A DNA stretch of 64,000 bases from Brevibacillus dissolubilis. Lineage in GTDB: Bacteria; Bacillota; Bacilli; Brevibacillales; Brevibacillaceae. The notes beneath the pieces are model-generated. The model was not told the origin of the DNA. It did not search any database and saw nothing but the letters and a program-made list of their open reading frames with translations. The stretch is taken from assembly GCF_006170445.1 (NCBI RefSeq), contig NZ_VCNA01000019.1, forward strand, positions 1-64,000. The letters run 5' to 3'. Numbering within the stretch: the stretch's first letter is position 1; each line of letters opens with the position of its first letter. Of the stretch, positions 8,215 to 16,765 are shown one piece after another. The translations under genes and the position numbers were made by a program.

Positions 8215-8562
8215 GTGATGCATATTGATACATTCCGCTCCGAATTGGAAAAGTGGCGCAATGAGCTACTGCATGAAAAAGAAGAACTGCAAAAGAAGAA
8301 AGAAGAGATGGAAGCCGAACTGCAAAGCTTGACCGTTCGCAATGCGATCTTGAGCAAGCTGAACAAACCAACCGAAACAGGTTATGAGGAAGAAATCAAT
8401 CCAACCCTAATCGCTCAAAAGGTGCAAGAATTGCAAACGTTTACGGACCATATGCAACAAAAAACCAACGATATCAACCGGATTATTATCGTGATTAATC
8501 TGCAAATGAACAATAACAACGCACAGGTCCATGTCAGCAGCAGTGTATCTGTTCAAAAATAG
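8215..8562 (+). CDS. coiled-coil protein, 115 aa, unknown
   Basis: The chain is dominated by a charged coiled coil at residues 8-45 (KEELQKKKEEMEAEL), then a second helix around residues 65-100. There is no membrane segment or signal. The start is GTG at 8215 or the adjacent ATG at 8218, both served by AGAGGTG at 8201-8207. It lies 71 nt after the DUF3006 gene and ends at a terminator. No family recognised. Confidence 0.65.
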   Translation: MMHIDTFRSELEKWRNELLHEKEELQKKKEEMEAELQSLTVRNAILSKLNKPTETGYEEEINPTLIAQKVQELQTFTDHMQQKTNDINRIIIVINLQMNNNNAQVHVSSSVSVQK

Positions 8563-8570
8563 GATGAAAC

Positions 8571-8600
8571 ACAGTACGTCGACAGGCGTGCTGTTTTTTT
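8571..8600 (+). terminator. intrinsic terminator
   Basis: ACAGTACGT (8571-8579) pairs with GCGTGCTGT (8586-8594) and seven Ts follow. Confidence 0.85.
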
Positions 8601-8672
8601 ATGGAGAAGAACAAGAGCCACAGATAAAGAGACAGAGAGTAACTTAAACGTTTAAGGCCAATTCAGCAACAG

Positions 8673-8852
8673 GTGAGGCTCAAGATCAGGTTCACTACCC
8701 GGGACCAGCGGGCAGCCGCCGAATTCGCTCCGAAGTTCGTGCTTCATGACGAGGATGGCTTTATCTACGAGACAGGCTTGTTCGGGGGCATGTTCCCAGG
8801 GACCAAGGATAAAGAGGAGTTGCTGAACTACATTCAAGAAACGTCCAACTAA
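8673..8852 (+). pseudogene. possible gene remnant or small ORF, 59 codons
   Basis: A frame from GTG to TAA reads like a folded protein end: KFVLHDEDGF, ETGLFGGMFPG and a helical DKEELLNYIQET. There is no convincing ribosome site before GTG, and an in-frame stop lies only about 11 codons further upstream. It could be the 3' remnant of a longer gene or an unusual small gene. The rest of 8601-9044 holds no clear gene, only a TATAAT at 8958-8963 that may belong to the next operon. Confidence 0.35.
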
Positions 8853-9044
8853 AACAATATTAATGAAGAGATAAGAGAAGCAGGGATATCCAGCATATTC
8901 CTGCTTTTTCTCGTGAAATTTACTAATGGAATAATGGTTTTCAACCGATTCAAACGGTATAATTAACTGTACATTATATATGGTTATTACTGTAGAAATG
9001 TTGGAAATAAAGAGAAAAACGTAGAACGCAGGCGGGGAGAGGTT

Positions 9045-9419
9045 ATGTCGATGAAAAAGATTTTAATTGCGGATGATGAATTTGCCCTTCGTTTTTTGCT
9101 TACAGAGACATTGGCAGATGAGGGGTATGAAATCGTGGAGGCAGAGGATGGTCAGGAAGCAGTTTTGGCGCTGGGGGAGCATACGTTTGACCTGATTATT
9201 CTCGACTATATGATGCCAGAGAAAACCGGTGTGGAGGTATGCCAGTGGCTGCGAGCTTCCGGTAATGCCAATGTAGATGTCCCGGTGATTTTGCTGACGG
9301 CCAAGACCCAGGAGAAAGACCGCGAAAAGGCGATGGAAGTCGGGGTTACCACTTATATGATCAAGCCGTTCAGTCCGTTGCAGCTGTTGGATGTCGTGGC
9401 TGACCTATTACAAGGGTAG
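9045..9419 (+). CDS. single-domain response regulator
   Basis: A 124-residue receiver domain with no output domain. Acidic pocket residues D10 and D11, phospho-acceptor D54 (in IILDYMMPEK), T85 and K107 (in YMIKPFS) are all present, so it should be phosphorylated. It is the first gene of the 9-19 kb operon and lies 16 nt before the large histidine kinase, its likely donor. CheY-like regulators act by protein contact, so it may pass phosphate to the HPt of the third gene. The start is ATG 9045; ATG 9051 is possible. Confidence 0.93.
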   Translation: MSMKKILIADDEFALRFLLTETLADEGYEIVEAEDGQEAVLALGEHTFDLIILDYMMPEKTGVEVCQWLRASGNANVDVPVILLTAKTQEKDREKAMEVGVTTYMIKPFSPLQLLDVVADLLQG

Positions 9420-9435
9420 GGGACAGGAGGTAACG

Positions 9436-12400
9436 ATGGTAGCAATGGTCAAGAAGAGGAAAAGTCTGGCTTACCGCATCCTGATGCTGATTGGGATTGG
9501 GATGTTCGTTTTCGTCGTGCTCATGATAAGCGCCTACTTTGGGATTAACCATTTTCGCAAGCAGATCGTCGCCAAGATCGATGATTATGTGATCATCCAG
9601 CAACGGGCTGACAAACTGCATGATCAGTATAATGCGGTGGCTTTGGCTTTTCGCGGGCATTTGGCATTTGGCAAGCAGGAATTTTTGGATGAAGCGAATC
9701 GAAATCGGGCAACATTTGGCCAGATGTTAGGTGCGGTGAAGCAAGATGCCGCTCAGTCTGTTCAGTTCCGTGATGAGAAGGTGCGCCTGCTCGATCATGT
9801 CGAAACGAACTGGCGAGATTATGAATCTCTTCTGGAAAAAAGCACGATGTTAAAACAGCAGGGAGATATGGCGTCAATCTATGTAATCGCGTCCGAGCGG
9901 GGAACACCTGCACTGCGGGCGATCAATTCTGACCTGCAACAGATCAATGAGCTTTATCAGCTGGAGTTGGATCAGATGTTGAAGCAAAAAGAGTCGTATG
10001 ATTCGATGGAGCTGGCGATTCCGGTTGTGATGCTGGTGGGGTCTTTCTTGTCTGGCTTGCTGATGGTACGGTTTTTGCGCCGCGATGTGGTCGATCCGAT
10101 CATGGCGATGGAGCGTAATGTACAGCAGATTCGGTACGGTCACTATGTATTTATGAAGGAAAGCGACCGTGAAGATGAGATCGGCATGCTGGAGCAGGGC
10201 TTCAACCACATGGTACGAGAGCTGGAGATGCGACATCAAGAGCTGGAAGACAGCAATGTGGAGCTGATCAGTCAGCGCGATACACTGGAATCTCAGAATG
10301 AAGAGATTATGGCCCAGCAGATTGAGCTGGAGGATACCTTGGGGAAGCTGACCAACCGTGAAAAAGAGTTGGAGCTGATCACGGAGTATCAGGAAAAGCT
10401 GACAGGGTATGTAGAGCTGTTGCCGTTCTTTGAGGGGACTTTTACTTCGTTGTTGCAGGCACTGGATCAAGATGCGGCGATGGTGCTTCTGCATAAACCG
10501 ACTCCAACCAATGAATCCCGCTATGAAGTGGTCTATTCCGTCGGGTATCCGGCTTCTCTGTTCCCACGGATTGAAGTCGAGCTGTACGGCAAGGCGGCAC
10601 GGATCTTTACCGAAAAGAAAACGATGACCCACAAGCGTACGGTGTCTGAGATGGAGCGCGGCGTGCATCTGGGCTACGAATATGCGATTGATCAGTATTT
10701 TCCGCTGTTGGATGATCAGCAGCAGGTGTATGGATTCATCTTGATGACCAACTATCAGTGCGGTGAGGTGGAAGAGGCCCGTCAACAATTGAGCAAGGGG
10801 CTGGTCAAGCAGTTTTCGCTTGCGTTGTTTGCTCAGTTGATGAATGAGGAGCGCCGCAACCAATCAGCCGCGCTTGCCCATCTCAATGATGAATTGACCC
10901 GTGAGCAGCAGAACCTGGAGGAGCAGCGTGATCTGATCCGAAGCATTTTGGAGTCGACGCATGAAGGAATCGTGATGTGTGACCTAGAGGGGCGCGTGGT
11001 GTTTGCCAATCAGCGCATGGAGGAAGTCGTCTCTGGTAATCTGGTCGGCTCTCTGTTGACGAACGCATTGGCAGGGCTTCCTGTGAGCAGCAAGAACAAG
11101 GGAGTCTCGATGACGGACATCATTTCCCAGTTTATCGCAGGGGAACACACGGAATTGCAGGAGCGCTTTACCTTGAAGCTGGTGGATGACAAGCTGACTC
11201 ATTTTGAATTGTATGCCAATCAGGTGTCAGATGAGGCAGGCAGCGAAACACGTGGATTCCTGTTCGTATTCCGTGACCGTACCGATGAAGAGAAGGTGGA
11301 TGAGCTCAAGAACGAGTTCGTCAGTATCGTCTCGCACGAGCTGCGTACTCCGCTGGCTACGGTACTCGGCTTCATGGAAATCCTGCTGCATCGCCAGTTG
11401 ACGGTGGAAAAGCAAAGGAAGTATATGGAGATTATTTATAAGGAAGCGAACCGATTGTCGAATCTCATCAATGACTTCCTCGATCTGCAACGGATGGAGT
11501 CCGGAAAACAAGTCTATCATTTTACCCCGCTGGAGATGACTGGAATCTTAAGCGATGTGATGGAGCAGTGGAGGGGCAAGGAGGCACATGAGATCAAGCT
11601 GGTCGGGCCGACTGATCCGGTCTATGTGCATGGTGATCACGACCGGGTCACACAGGTGCTGCACAATCTCATCAGCAATGCGGTCAAATATTCGCCGGGT
11701 GCTGAGCAGGTTGATCTGTCTGTCCGGGTGAAGTCTAGCCGGTTGTTGATTGATGTGACCGATTATGGCTTGGGGATTCCAGAAGAGAGTCAGGAGAATA
11801 TCTTTACCAAGTTCTACCGTGTCGATAATTCAGACCGTCGTCAGATCGGCGGGACGGGATTGGGACTTGCGATTGTCAAAGAAATTGTGGAGGCACACGG
11901 GGGATCGATCAGGTTTGTCTCACAGGTAGGACGGGGTACTACTTTTACAGTGGATCTTCCTGTCTATGACGTGCCAGATGTGGCAGGGAAGATTGTGATC
12001 TTAGAGGATGATGACAACCTGACCCATATGATCGAGGAGGCTTTGCAACGCTGGAGCCTGCCGACAGTGCAGCTGCACTCAGCCGAAGAGGCGATTCTCT
12101 CGTTGCGGAATCATCAGAGTGGCTCTCCGTTGCTCTGTATCGTTGACATTCAGCTGAAGGGGCCGAAATTGGGCTGGGAGTTCATCTCCGAACTGAACCA
12201 GAACCAGTATTATGCCAGTACACCGGTGATTGTAACGAGTGTGATCGAGCCGCCTAGTCATTATCAGGAAAAAGCATCAGAGAAGTTCGTCCGCAAACCA
12301 TTCAGTGTAGAGCGATTGCTTGCCGTGGTACAGCAATTGATGAAGCAACAGGCGGAGAGCCCTGACTTTGTCTTCCCGGTGCAAGATGAGCTGGCGATTA

Positions 12401-12498
12401 CGGAGTCGTTGCGTGAACAGGGACTGGAAGTGACCGACATCAAAGTGAACGAAGATTTTATCGAAGTGGATGTGAAGAAACGTGACAACTTCGAATGA
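9436..12498 (+). CDS. hybrid sensor histidine kinase, 1020 aa
   Basis: Order: membrane helix (about 15-38), extracytoplasmic helical sensor (40-190), second helix (195-215), HAMP, coiled coil, GAF-like region (about 330-460), coiled coil, PAS-like domain (500-615), HisKA with H634 in SIVSHELRTPL, ATPase (N, G1 and G2 boxes such as GGTGLGLAI), then a C-terminal receiver-like domain (VILEDDDN, CIVDIQL, FVRKPFS). The start is placed at the ATG after ACAGGAGGTAACG rather than an upstream in-frame ATG inside the previous gene. It overlaps the next gene by 17 nt, implying translational coupling. Confidence 0.93.
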   Translation: MVAMVKKRKSLAYRILMLIGIGMFVFVVLMISAYFGINHFRKQIVAKIDDYVIIQQRADKLHDQYNAVALAFRGHLAFGKQEFLDEANRNRATFGQMLGAVKQDAAQSVQFRDEKVRLLDHVETNWRDYESLLEKSTMLKQQGDMASIYVIASERGTPALRAINSDLQQINELYQLELDQMLKQKESYDSMELAIPVVMLVGSFLSGLLMVRFLRRDVVDPIMAMERNVQQIRYGHYVFMKESDREDEIGMLEQGFNHMVRELEMRHQELEDSNVELISQRDTLESQNEEIMAQQIELEDTLGKLTNREKELELITEYQEKLTGYVELLPFFEGTFTSLLQALDQDAAMVLLHKPTPTNESRYEVVYSVGYPASLFPRIEVELYGKAARIFTEKKTMTHKRTVSEMERGVHLGYEYAIDQYFPLLDDQQQVYGFILMTNYQCGEVEEARQQLSKGLVKQFSLALFAQLMNEERRNQSAALAHLNDELTREQQNLEEQRDLIRSILESTHEGIVMCDLEGRVVFANQRMEEVVSGNLVGSLLTNALAGLPVSSKNKGVSMTDIISQFIAGEHTELQERFTLKLVDDKLTHFELYANQVSDEAGSETRGFLFVFRDRTDEEKVDELKNEFVSIVSHELRTPLATVLGFMEILLHRQLTVEKQRKYMEIIYKEANRLSNLINDFLDLQRMESGKQVYHFTPLEMTGILSDVMEQWRGKEAHEIKLVGPTDPVYVHGDHDRVTQVLHNLISNAVKYSPGAEQVDLSVRVKSSRLLIDVTDYGLGIPEESQENIFTKFYRVDNSDRRQIGGTGLGLAIVKEIVEAHGGSIRFVSQVGRGTTFTVDLPVYDVPDVAGKIVILEDDDNLTHMIEEALQRWSLPTVQLHSAEEAILSLRNHQSGSPLLCIVDIQLKGPKLGWEFISELNQNQYYASTPVIVTSVIEPPSHYQEKASEKFVRKPFSVERLLAVVQQLMKQQAESPDFVFPVQDELAITESLREQGLEVTDIKVNEDFIEVDVKKRDNFE

Positions 12499-14191
12499 CA
12501 GAGAACATAATCAGTCCAAAAGTGCCCATATTGTAAAAGAAGGAAGAAAGCGGTATATCCGTGAGCTTGCCAATCAATTGGGGATGCTGGAGCAGTTCCT
12601 GGATCAATATCAGCATGGTCAGGATGTAGCGGTAGCACAGCAGATCTATCGGATCATTCACTCGATGAAAGGCAGTGCGCCTATCTTCGGCTTTGCACGG
12701 ATCGGGAAGCTGGCAGAGACCATGGTGCAGCCATGGGAGTGGACACAGGAGGGCAAGCCGGGACCTCTCCACATGGAGGTGGATGAGCTGGTCATGATGA
12801 CAGCAGAGGCCCGGCTGCACATCCAGATGGAATACGACATCATCCATGACGAACTGCATGAGGATGAGACTGGAGAAGACCCGGAGCAACGAATTCAGGA
12901 CAGAAAGCAATTCCGCCTGCTTTTGGTGGATGATGATGATACCCTGCGTTTTTTTCTGGCACAACGTTTACAGGCAGAAGGATATCAGGTCGACGAAGCA
13001 TCCAACGTGACGGCAGCGAAAAAGCTGTTGCGGGAGAATGTCTATGACCTGATCACCCTTGATCTGATGATGCACCCAGAGTCTGGGTATGTACTGTTTG
13101 ATTTTTTGAAGGAGGATCCTACGTTCAAGTGGATCCCGCTGATCGTCCTCTCCGGTCGTGAGGATGTCAAGGACAAGGTGCGGTGCTATCGCCTTGGGGC
13201 GGATCAGTATATGACCAAGCCGTTTCATTATGAGGAGCTGGAGGCGGGGATTTATCGTCTGTTGACGCGAAGCCGCCATTTTGAACAGCTGGCGTTCCGG
13301 GATGCGCTGACAGGGGTGTTTAACCGTCGTTATTTTGACCATCAGCTGCAACTGGAATTGGAAAAGATGGAACGGAGTCCAGCGGTCATCTCCCTTGCAT
13401 TTCTTGATATTGACCGGTTCAAGCGGATCAATGATGAGTACGGGCACAGCATCGGTGACTTGGTGCTGCAAGGCTTGGGGCATCGACTGCAGCAGGAATT
13501 GCGCAACCATGACCTGTTGGCGCGGTATGGCGGTGAGGAGTTCGTCGTGGCTTTTCCCAATACTTCGGGGGAGATGGCCCTTCGTATCATGGAGCGCGTG
13601 CTGCAAAAAATCAGGCAAGAGCCGATCGTGCAGGCAGAGGGTGAGAGCTTCTACATCACGTTCTCAGCAGGTGTGGCCGAGTGGACGGCTGGAATCTCCA
13701 TGGCAGAGTGGCTTCAACAGGCTGACGATGCGATGTATCGAGCCAAGCAAGAGGGACGCAATCAGGTGAAGCTGGCGGAATATGTCCAGCAGAGTGAGTC
13801 TGGAAAGCTTGTGAAGCATCCGACCAAAAGCGTACTGATCGCCGATGACGACCAAATCATCCGCTCGATCTTAAAATCTAAGCTAAGCCACCTGCCCGTC
13901 CAGATCATCGAGGTGACGGACGGCGAAGCGGCCTTGCATGTACTGCGGGAGACTTCTGTGGATCTGTGCATCCTCGACGGTGTCATGCCCAAGCTGGATG
14001 GATTCAGCCTGCTCAAGCAGATGAAAACCGAACCGCAGCTCTCCAAAATTAAAGTGATGATGCTCTCAGGACGCAAGCAGGAATCCGATGTTGTCCGTGG
14101 ATTGATGCTGGGGGCTGAGGAGTACATGTCCAAGCCTTTTTCACTGGTCGAGTTGGAAATCCGCGTGAAACGTCTGTTGGGGCTGGAGTGA
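12482..14191 (+). CDS. HPt-REC-GGDEF-REC diguanylate cyclase
   Basis: A 569-residue phosphorelay output protein. The HPt domain has H60 in IIHSMKGSAP; receiver 1 (about 143-262) has D194; the GGDEF domain (270-435) has an intact GGEEF at 350-354 and an inhibitory-site motif RNHD (341-344) five residues upstream; receiver 2 (about 450-567) has D499. It should make cyclic di-GMP, with feedback inhibition predicted from the RxxD motif. GTG is used as the start inside the kinase gene, with a weak ribosome site, so coupling is likely. HPt and GGDEF in one chain are unusual. Confidence 0.92.
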   Translation: MTTSNDREHNQSKSAHIVKEGRKRYIRELANQLGMLEQFLDQYQHGQDVAVAQQIYRIIHSMKGSAPIFGFARIGKLAETMVQPWEWTQEGKPGPLHMEVDELVMMTAEARLHIQMEYDIIHDELHEDETGEDPEQRIQDRKQFRLLLVDDDDTLRFFLAQRLQAEGYQVDEASNVTAAKKLLRENVYDLITLDLMMHPESGYVLFDFLKEDPTFKWIPLIVLSGREDVKDKVRCYRLGADQYMTKPFHYEELEAGIYRLLTRSRHFEQLAFRDALTGVFNRRYFDHQLQLELEKMERSPAVISLAFLDIDRFKRINDEYGHSIGDLVLQGLGHRLQQELRNHDLLARYGGEEFVVAFPNTSGEMALRIMERVLQKIRQEPIVQAEGESFYITFSAGVAEWTAGISMAEWLQQADDAMYRAKQEGRNQVKLAEYVQQSESGKLVKHPTKSVLIADDDQIIRSILKSKLSHLPVQIIEVTDGEAALHVLRETSVDLCILDGVMPKLDGFSLLKQMKTEPQLSKIKVMMLSGRKQESDVVRGLMLGAEEYMSKPFSLVELEIRVKRLLGLE

Positions 14192-14198
14192 CGATTTT

Positions 14199-15314
14199 AT
14201 GACCTTATTTGCCCAATATGTGCTTTTGTATCTGTTGGTATTACTGGCGATGTTTCTCGTGCTCTTTTCTCTGGTGGTCATCAAAAAATGGCAGAACCAG
14301 TGGCGGGAGCGCAGTTGGCGGGATCGAAAAGAATATTTTCTCTCCCGTCTGCAACAACATGTGATCTCACCGGGCCGGTACTCGCCTCGGATGAAAGGGG
14401 CATTGCGGGGGGGCTTTCGCCAATGGGCCCTGCAGCAAATGATTCTGCACGAGCATCGGCTACGGGGACAGACTTCTGTCCAGCTGGATGAGCTGCTGGT
14501 GGAATGGGGCTTTGATCAGGAGGTCTCTCTGTATCTCAAGCACCGTCGTTGGTGGAATCGGCTGGAAGGGCTGCATGTCGTCGGGACGTTTCAGATGGAG
14601 GCGTACCGGGAACAGGTCGCCCGGCTGCTGTATGATCCACATCCATTGGTCAGGCAAAAGGCATTCTGGGCGTATTCCTCGATGTCGACCGAAGCTGACT
14701 TGGCTACCCTGACAGAAGTGCTTGCCAAGGAATCTGTGGAATGGTACCAATTAGAGCGGATCGTCCGCGCGTTGGAGCTGGTCAAGATCACGGACGACGA
14801 GCAGGCGCTTACTGTGATTCAGACGTTGTATCAGGGAATCACCAAACCGCTTGTCCGCCGGGCGTTGCTTGAGTTTATGGCGCTCAAGGGGATGTATGGA
14901 GCGATTACGTTTATGGTGGAGCAGCTGGAGGACACGGAGGCAGAGGTGCGGATCGGTGCCGTCAAGGGCTTGACCCAGTTGTATGCTTATCCGATGCTTC
15001 CGCGACTGATCCAACTGATCGAATCCCCTACGGAAACAGCCGGAGTCAAAATCATGGCGATGAAATCAATTGCCACGTTAGGAGATAAGAAGTTACAGCC
15101 GGTCTATGAGGATTATCTCAGCCATCCGATCTGGTGGGTGCGCTATTACAGTGCGGTAGGTATCGTGCGGATCCCGTATGAAGGCGAAGGGGAGCTCAGA
15201 CGACTTGCTTCTGAGCATCCGGATGCGTACGGGAGAGAGATGGCACGCTACTTTCTTCAACTGCTGCAGGAGGGGGGCTTATGGAAATCGATCGAGCGTT
15301 CCTTGGCCATCTAG
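14199..15314 (+). CDS. membrane-anchored HEAT-repeat protein
   Basis: 371 residues: an N-terminal membrane helix (about 5-29), a basic linker (WQNQWRERSWRDRKEY), then paired amphipathic helices of the HEAT type (for example VRQKAFWAYSSM, VRIGAVKGLTQL and VRYYSAVGIVRI). HEAT arrays bind proteins, so it probably acts as a cytoplasmic scaffold at the membrane. It starts 8 nt after the diguanylate cyclase gene, and its end overlaps the glycosyltransferase gene by 34 nt, so a link between signal and synthesis is a reasonable inference. No cyclic-di-GMP-binding motif (PilZ) is seen. Confidence 0.82.
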   Translation: MTLFAQYVLLYLLVLLAMFLVLFSLVVIKKWQNQWRERSWRDRKEYFLSRLQQHVISPGRYSPRMKGALRGGFRQWALQQMILHEHRLRGQTSVQLDELLVEWGFDQEVSLYLKHRRWWNRLEGLHVVGTFQMEAYREQVARLLYDPHPLVRQKAFWAYSSMSTEADLATLTEVLAKESVEWYQLERIVRALELVKITDDEQALTVIQTLYQGITKPLVRRALLEFMALKGMYGAITFMVEQLEDTEAEVRIGAVKGLTQLYAYPMLPRLIQLIESPTETAGVKIMAMKSIATLGDKKLQPVYEDYLSHPIWWVRYYSAVGIVRIPYEGEGELRRLASEHPDAYGREMARYFLQLLQEGGLWKSIERSLAI

Positions 15315-16729
15315 TCATCGTGTTCAACCTCTTGATATTTTTGTATGTATTGTTCATTCAGACTACGTATTTGAGCTTTATCGTTCTATCTTTTCGCGGA
15401 TTGTTGCAGGAGGCTTGGACGAATCGGAGCAGGGAAGTGGTCTCTCTGGAGCACGCAGAAGTCCTGCCACCCATCTCTCTGATCGTGCCCGCCTACAACG
15501 AATCGGTAACGATCGCCGAAAGCGTCAAAGCCTTCATGCATCTCGCTTATCCGCAATATGAGATCATCGTCGTCAATGACGGCTCCAAGGACGATACCTT
15601 AGAAGTCTTGAAGGAAGCGTATCAACTGGTCAAAATCAATCAAGTATTTGCTAAAAAACTGGAAACCAAGCAGATCAGAAATATCTATCATTCACTCTCC
15701 CATCCTGAGCTGATCGTCATCGACAAAGAAAACGGCGGCAAAGCAGATGCCATCAATGCAGGAATCAACGTCTCCCGCTATCCGCTGTTCTGTGTCGTCG
15801 ATGCGGATTCCCTCTTGGAGGAGCAAGCCTTGATCGAAGCGGCCTATCCGTTCATCGAAAACCCGGACGAAGTCGTCGCTGTCGGTGGAACGGTACGCAT
15901 CGCCAACGGCTGTACGATTGACAAAGGGCGTGTCACCGAGGTGCGTCTGTCCAAAAAGCATTGGCCGCGCATCCAGGTACTGGAGTATCTACGAGCTTTC
16001 CTCGTCGGGCGGACAGCGATGAGCACGGTCAATGGATTGTTGATTATCGCGGGTGCCTTCGGAGTATTTAAAAAGAGTGCGGTCGTGGAAGTAGGTGGCT
16101 ATCTGACCAACACTGTAGGCGAGGACGCCGAGCTGACCGTTCGTCTGCACCGCTACCGCTATGAAAACAAGAAGAACTGGCGAATCCACTTCGCGCCGCG
16201 GCCTGTCTGCTGGACACAGGCTCCCGAGGACCGTCAGACACTGCGCGGACAGCGCAACCGCTGGCATCGGGGCTTGGCAGAGACCTTGTGGCGTCACCGT
16301 AAGATGTTCATGAATCCACGCTACGGCGTAGTCGGAATGTTCAGTATGCCGTATTTTGTATTCGTCGAATGGCTGGGCCCAGTGATCGAGGTGATCGGTT
16401 TTATCTCGATTCCGCTGGCTTACCTGTTCGGACTGTTGAATGTCTGGTTCGCGACTGCTTTCTTCGCCGCTTCCCTCATCTATGGGCTGATCCTCTCGCT
16501 GGGCGCTTTGCTCTTGGAGGAGCAGAACTTCCGACGCTACTCACGGTTCAGTGAGATTCTGATGCTGTTCATCTATTCGATCGTCGAAAACTTTTATTTC
16601 CGTCCGCTCAACAGCTGGTGGAAAACCGTCGCCACGTTCCAAGTGAGAAAGAAAAAGCACGCATGGGGCGAGATGAAGCGTCAAACCTTCCAAGACCCGC
16701 CGAGCAACCCACCATCGATAGGCGCCTAG
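15281..16729 (+). CDS. membrane processive glycosyltransferase, family 2
   Basis: A 482-residue GT-A enzyme of the cellulose/PgaC/hyaluronan-synthase type. A membrane helix (about 10-36) precedes the catalytic domain: ND100G, DAD at 174-176, ED at 281-282 and QRNRW at 324-328, the set expected for a processive synthase. Several C-terminal helices (about 345-460) would form the export channel. The sugar substrate cannot be read from sequence. No PilZ domain is fused. Strong coupling to the upstream HEAT gene and to the following glycosidase-like gene suggests an exported polysaccharide. Confidence 0.9.
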   Translation: MEIDRAFLGHLVIVFNLLIFLYVLFIQTTYLSFIVLSFRGLLQEAWTNRSREVVSLEHAEVLPPISLIVPAYNESVTIAESVKAFMHLAYPQYEIIVVNDGSKDDTLEVLKEAYQLVKINQVFAKKLETKQIRNIYHSLSHPELIVIDKENGGKADAINAGINVSRYPLFCVVDADSLLEEQALIEAAYPFIENPDEVVAVGGTVRIANGCTIDKGRVTEVRLSKKHWPRIQVLEYLRAFLVGRTAMSTVNGLLIIAGAFGVFKKSAVVEVGGYLTNTVGEDAELTVRLHRYRYENKKNWRIHFAPRPVCWTQAPEDRQTLRGQRNRWHRGLAETLWRHRKMFMNPRYGVVGMFSMPYFVFVEWLGPVIEVIGFISIPLAYLFGLLNVWFATAFFAASLIYGLILSLGALLLEEQNFRRYSRFSEILMLFIYSIVENFYFRPLNSWWKTVATFQVRKKKHAWGEMKRQTFQDPPSNPPSIGA

Positions 16730-16765
16730 ACTTCGGTAGATTTTAAGGGAGAATGGAGGTACCCT

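Noticed and set aside
9874-10863. 329-codon antisense frame inside the histidine kinase gene
   Set aside because: Shadow of a strongly coding kinase region; its translation is His/Leu/Gln-rich and lacks a ribosome site.
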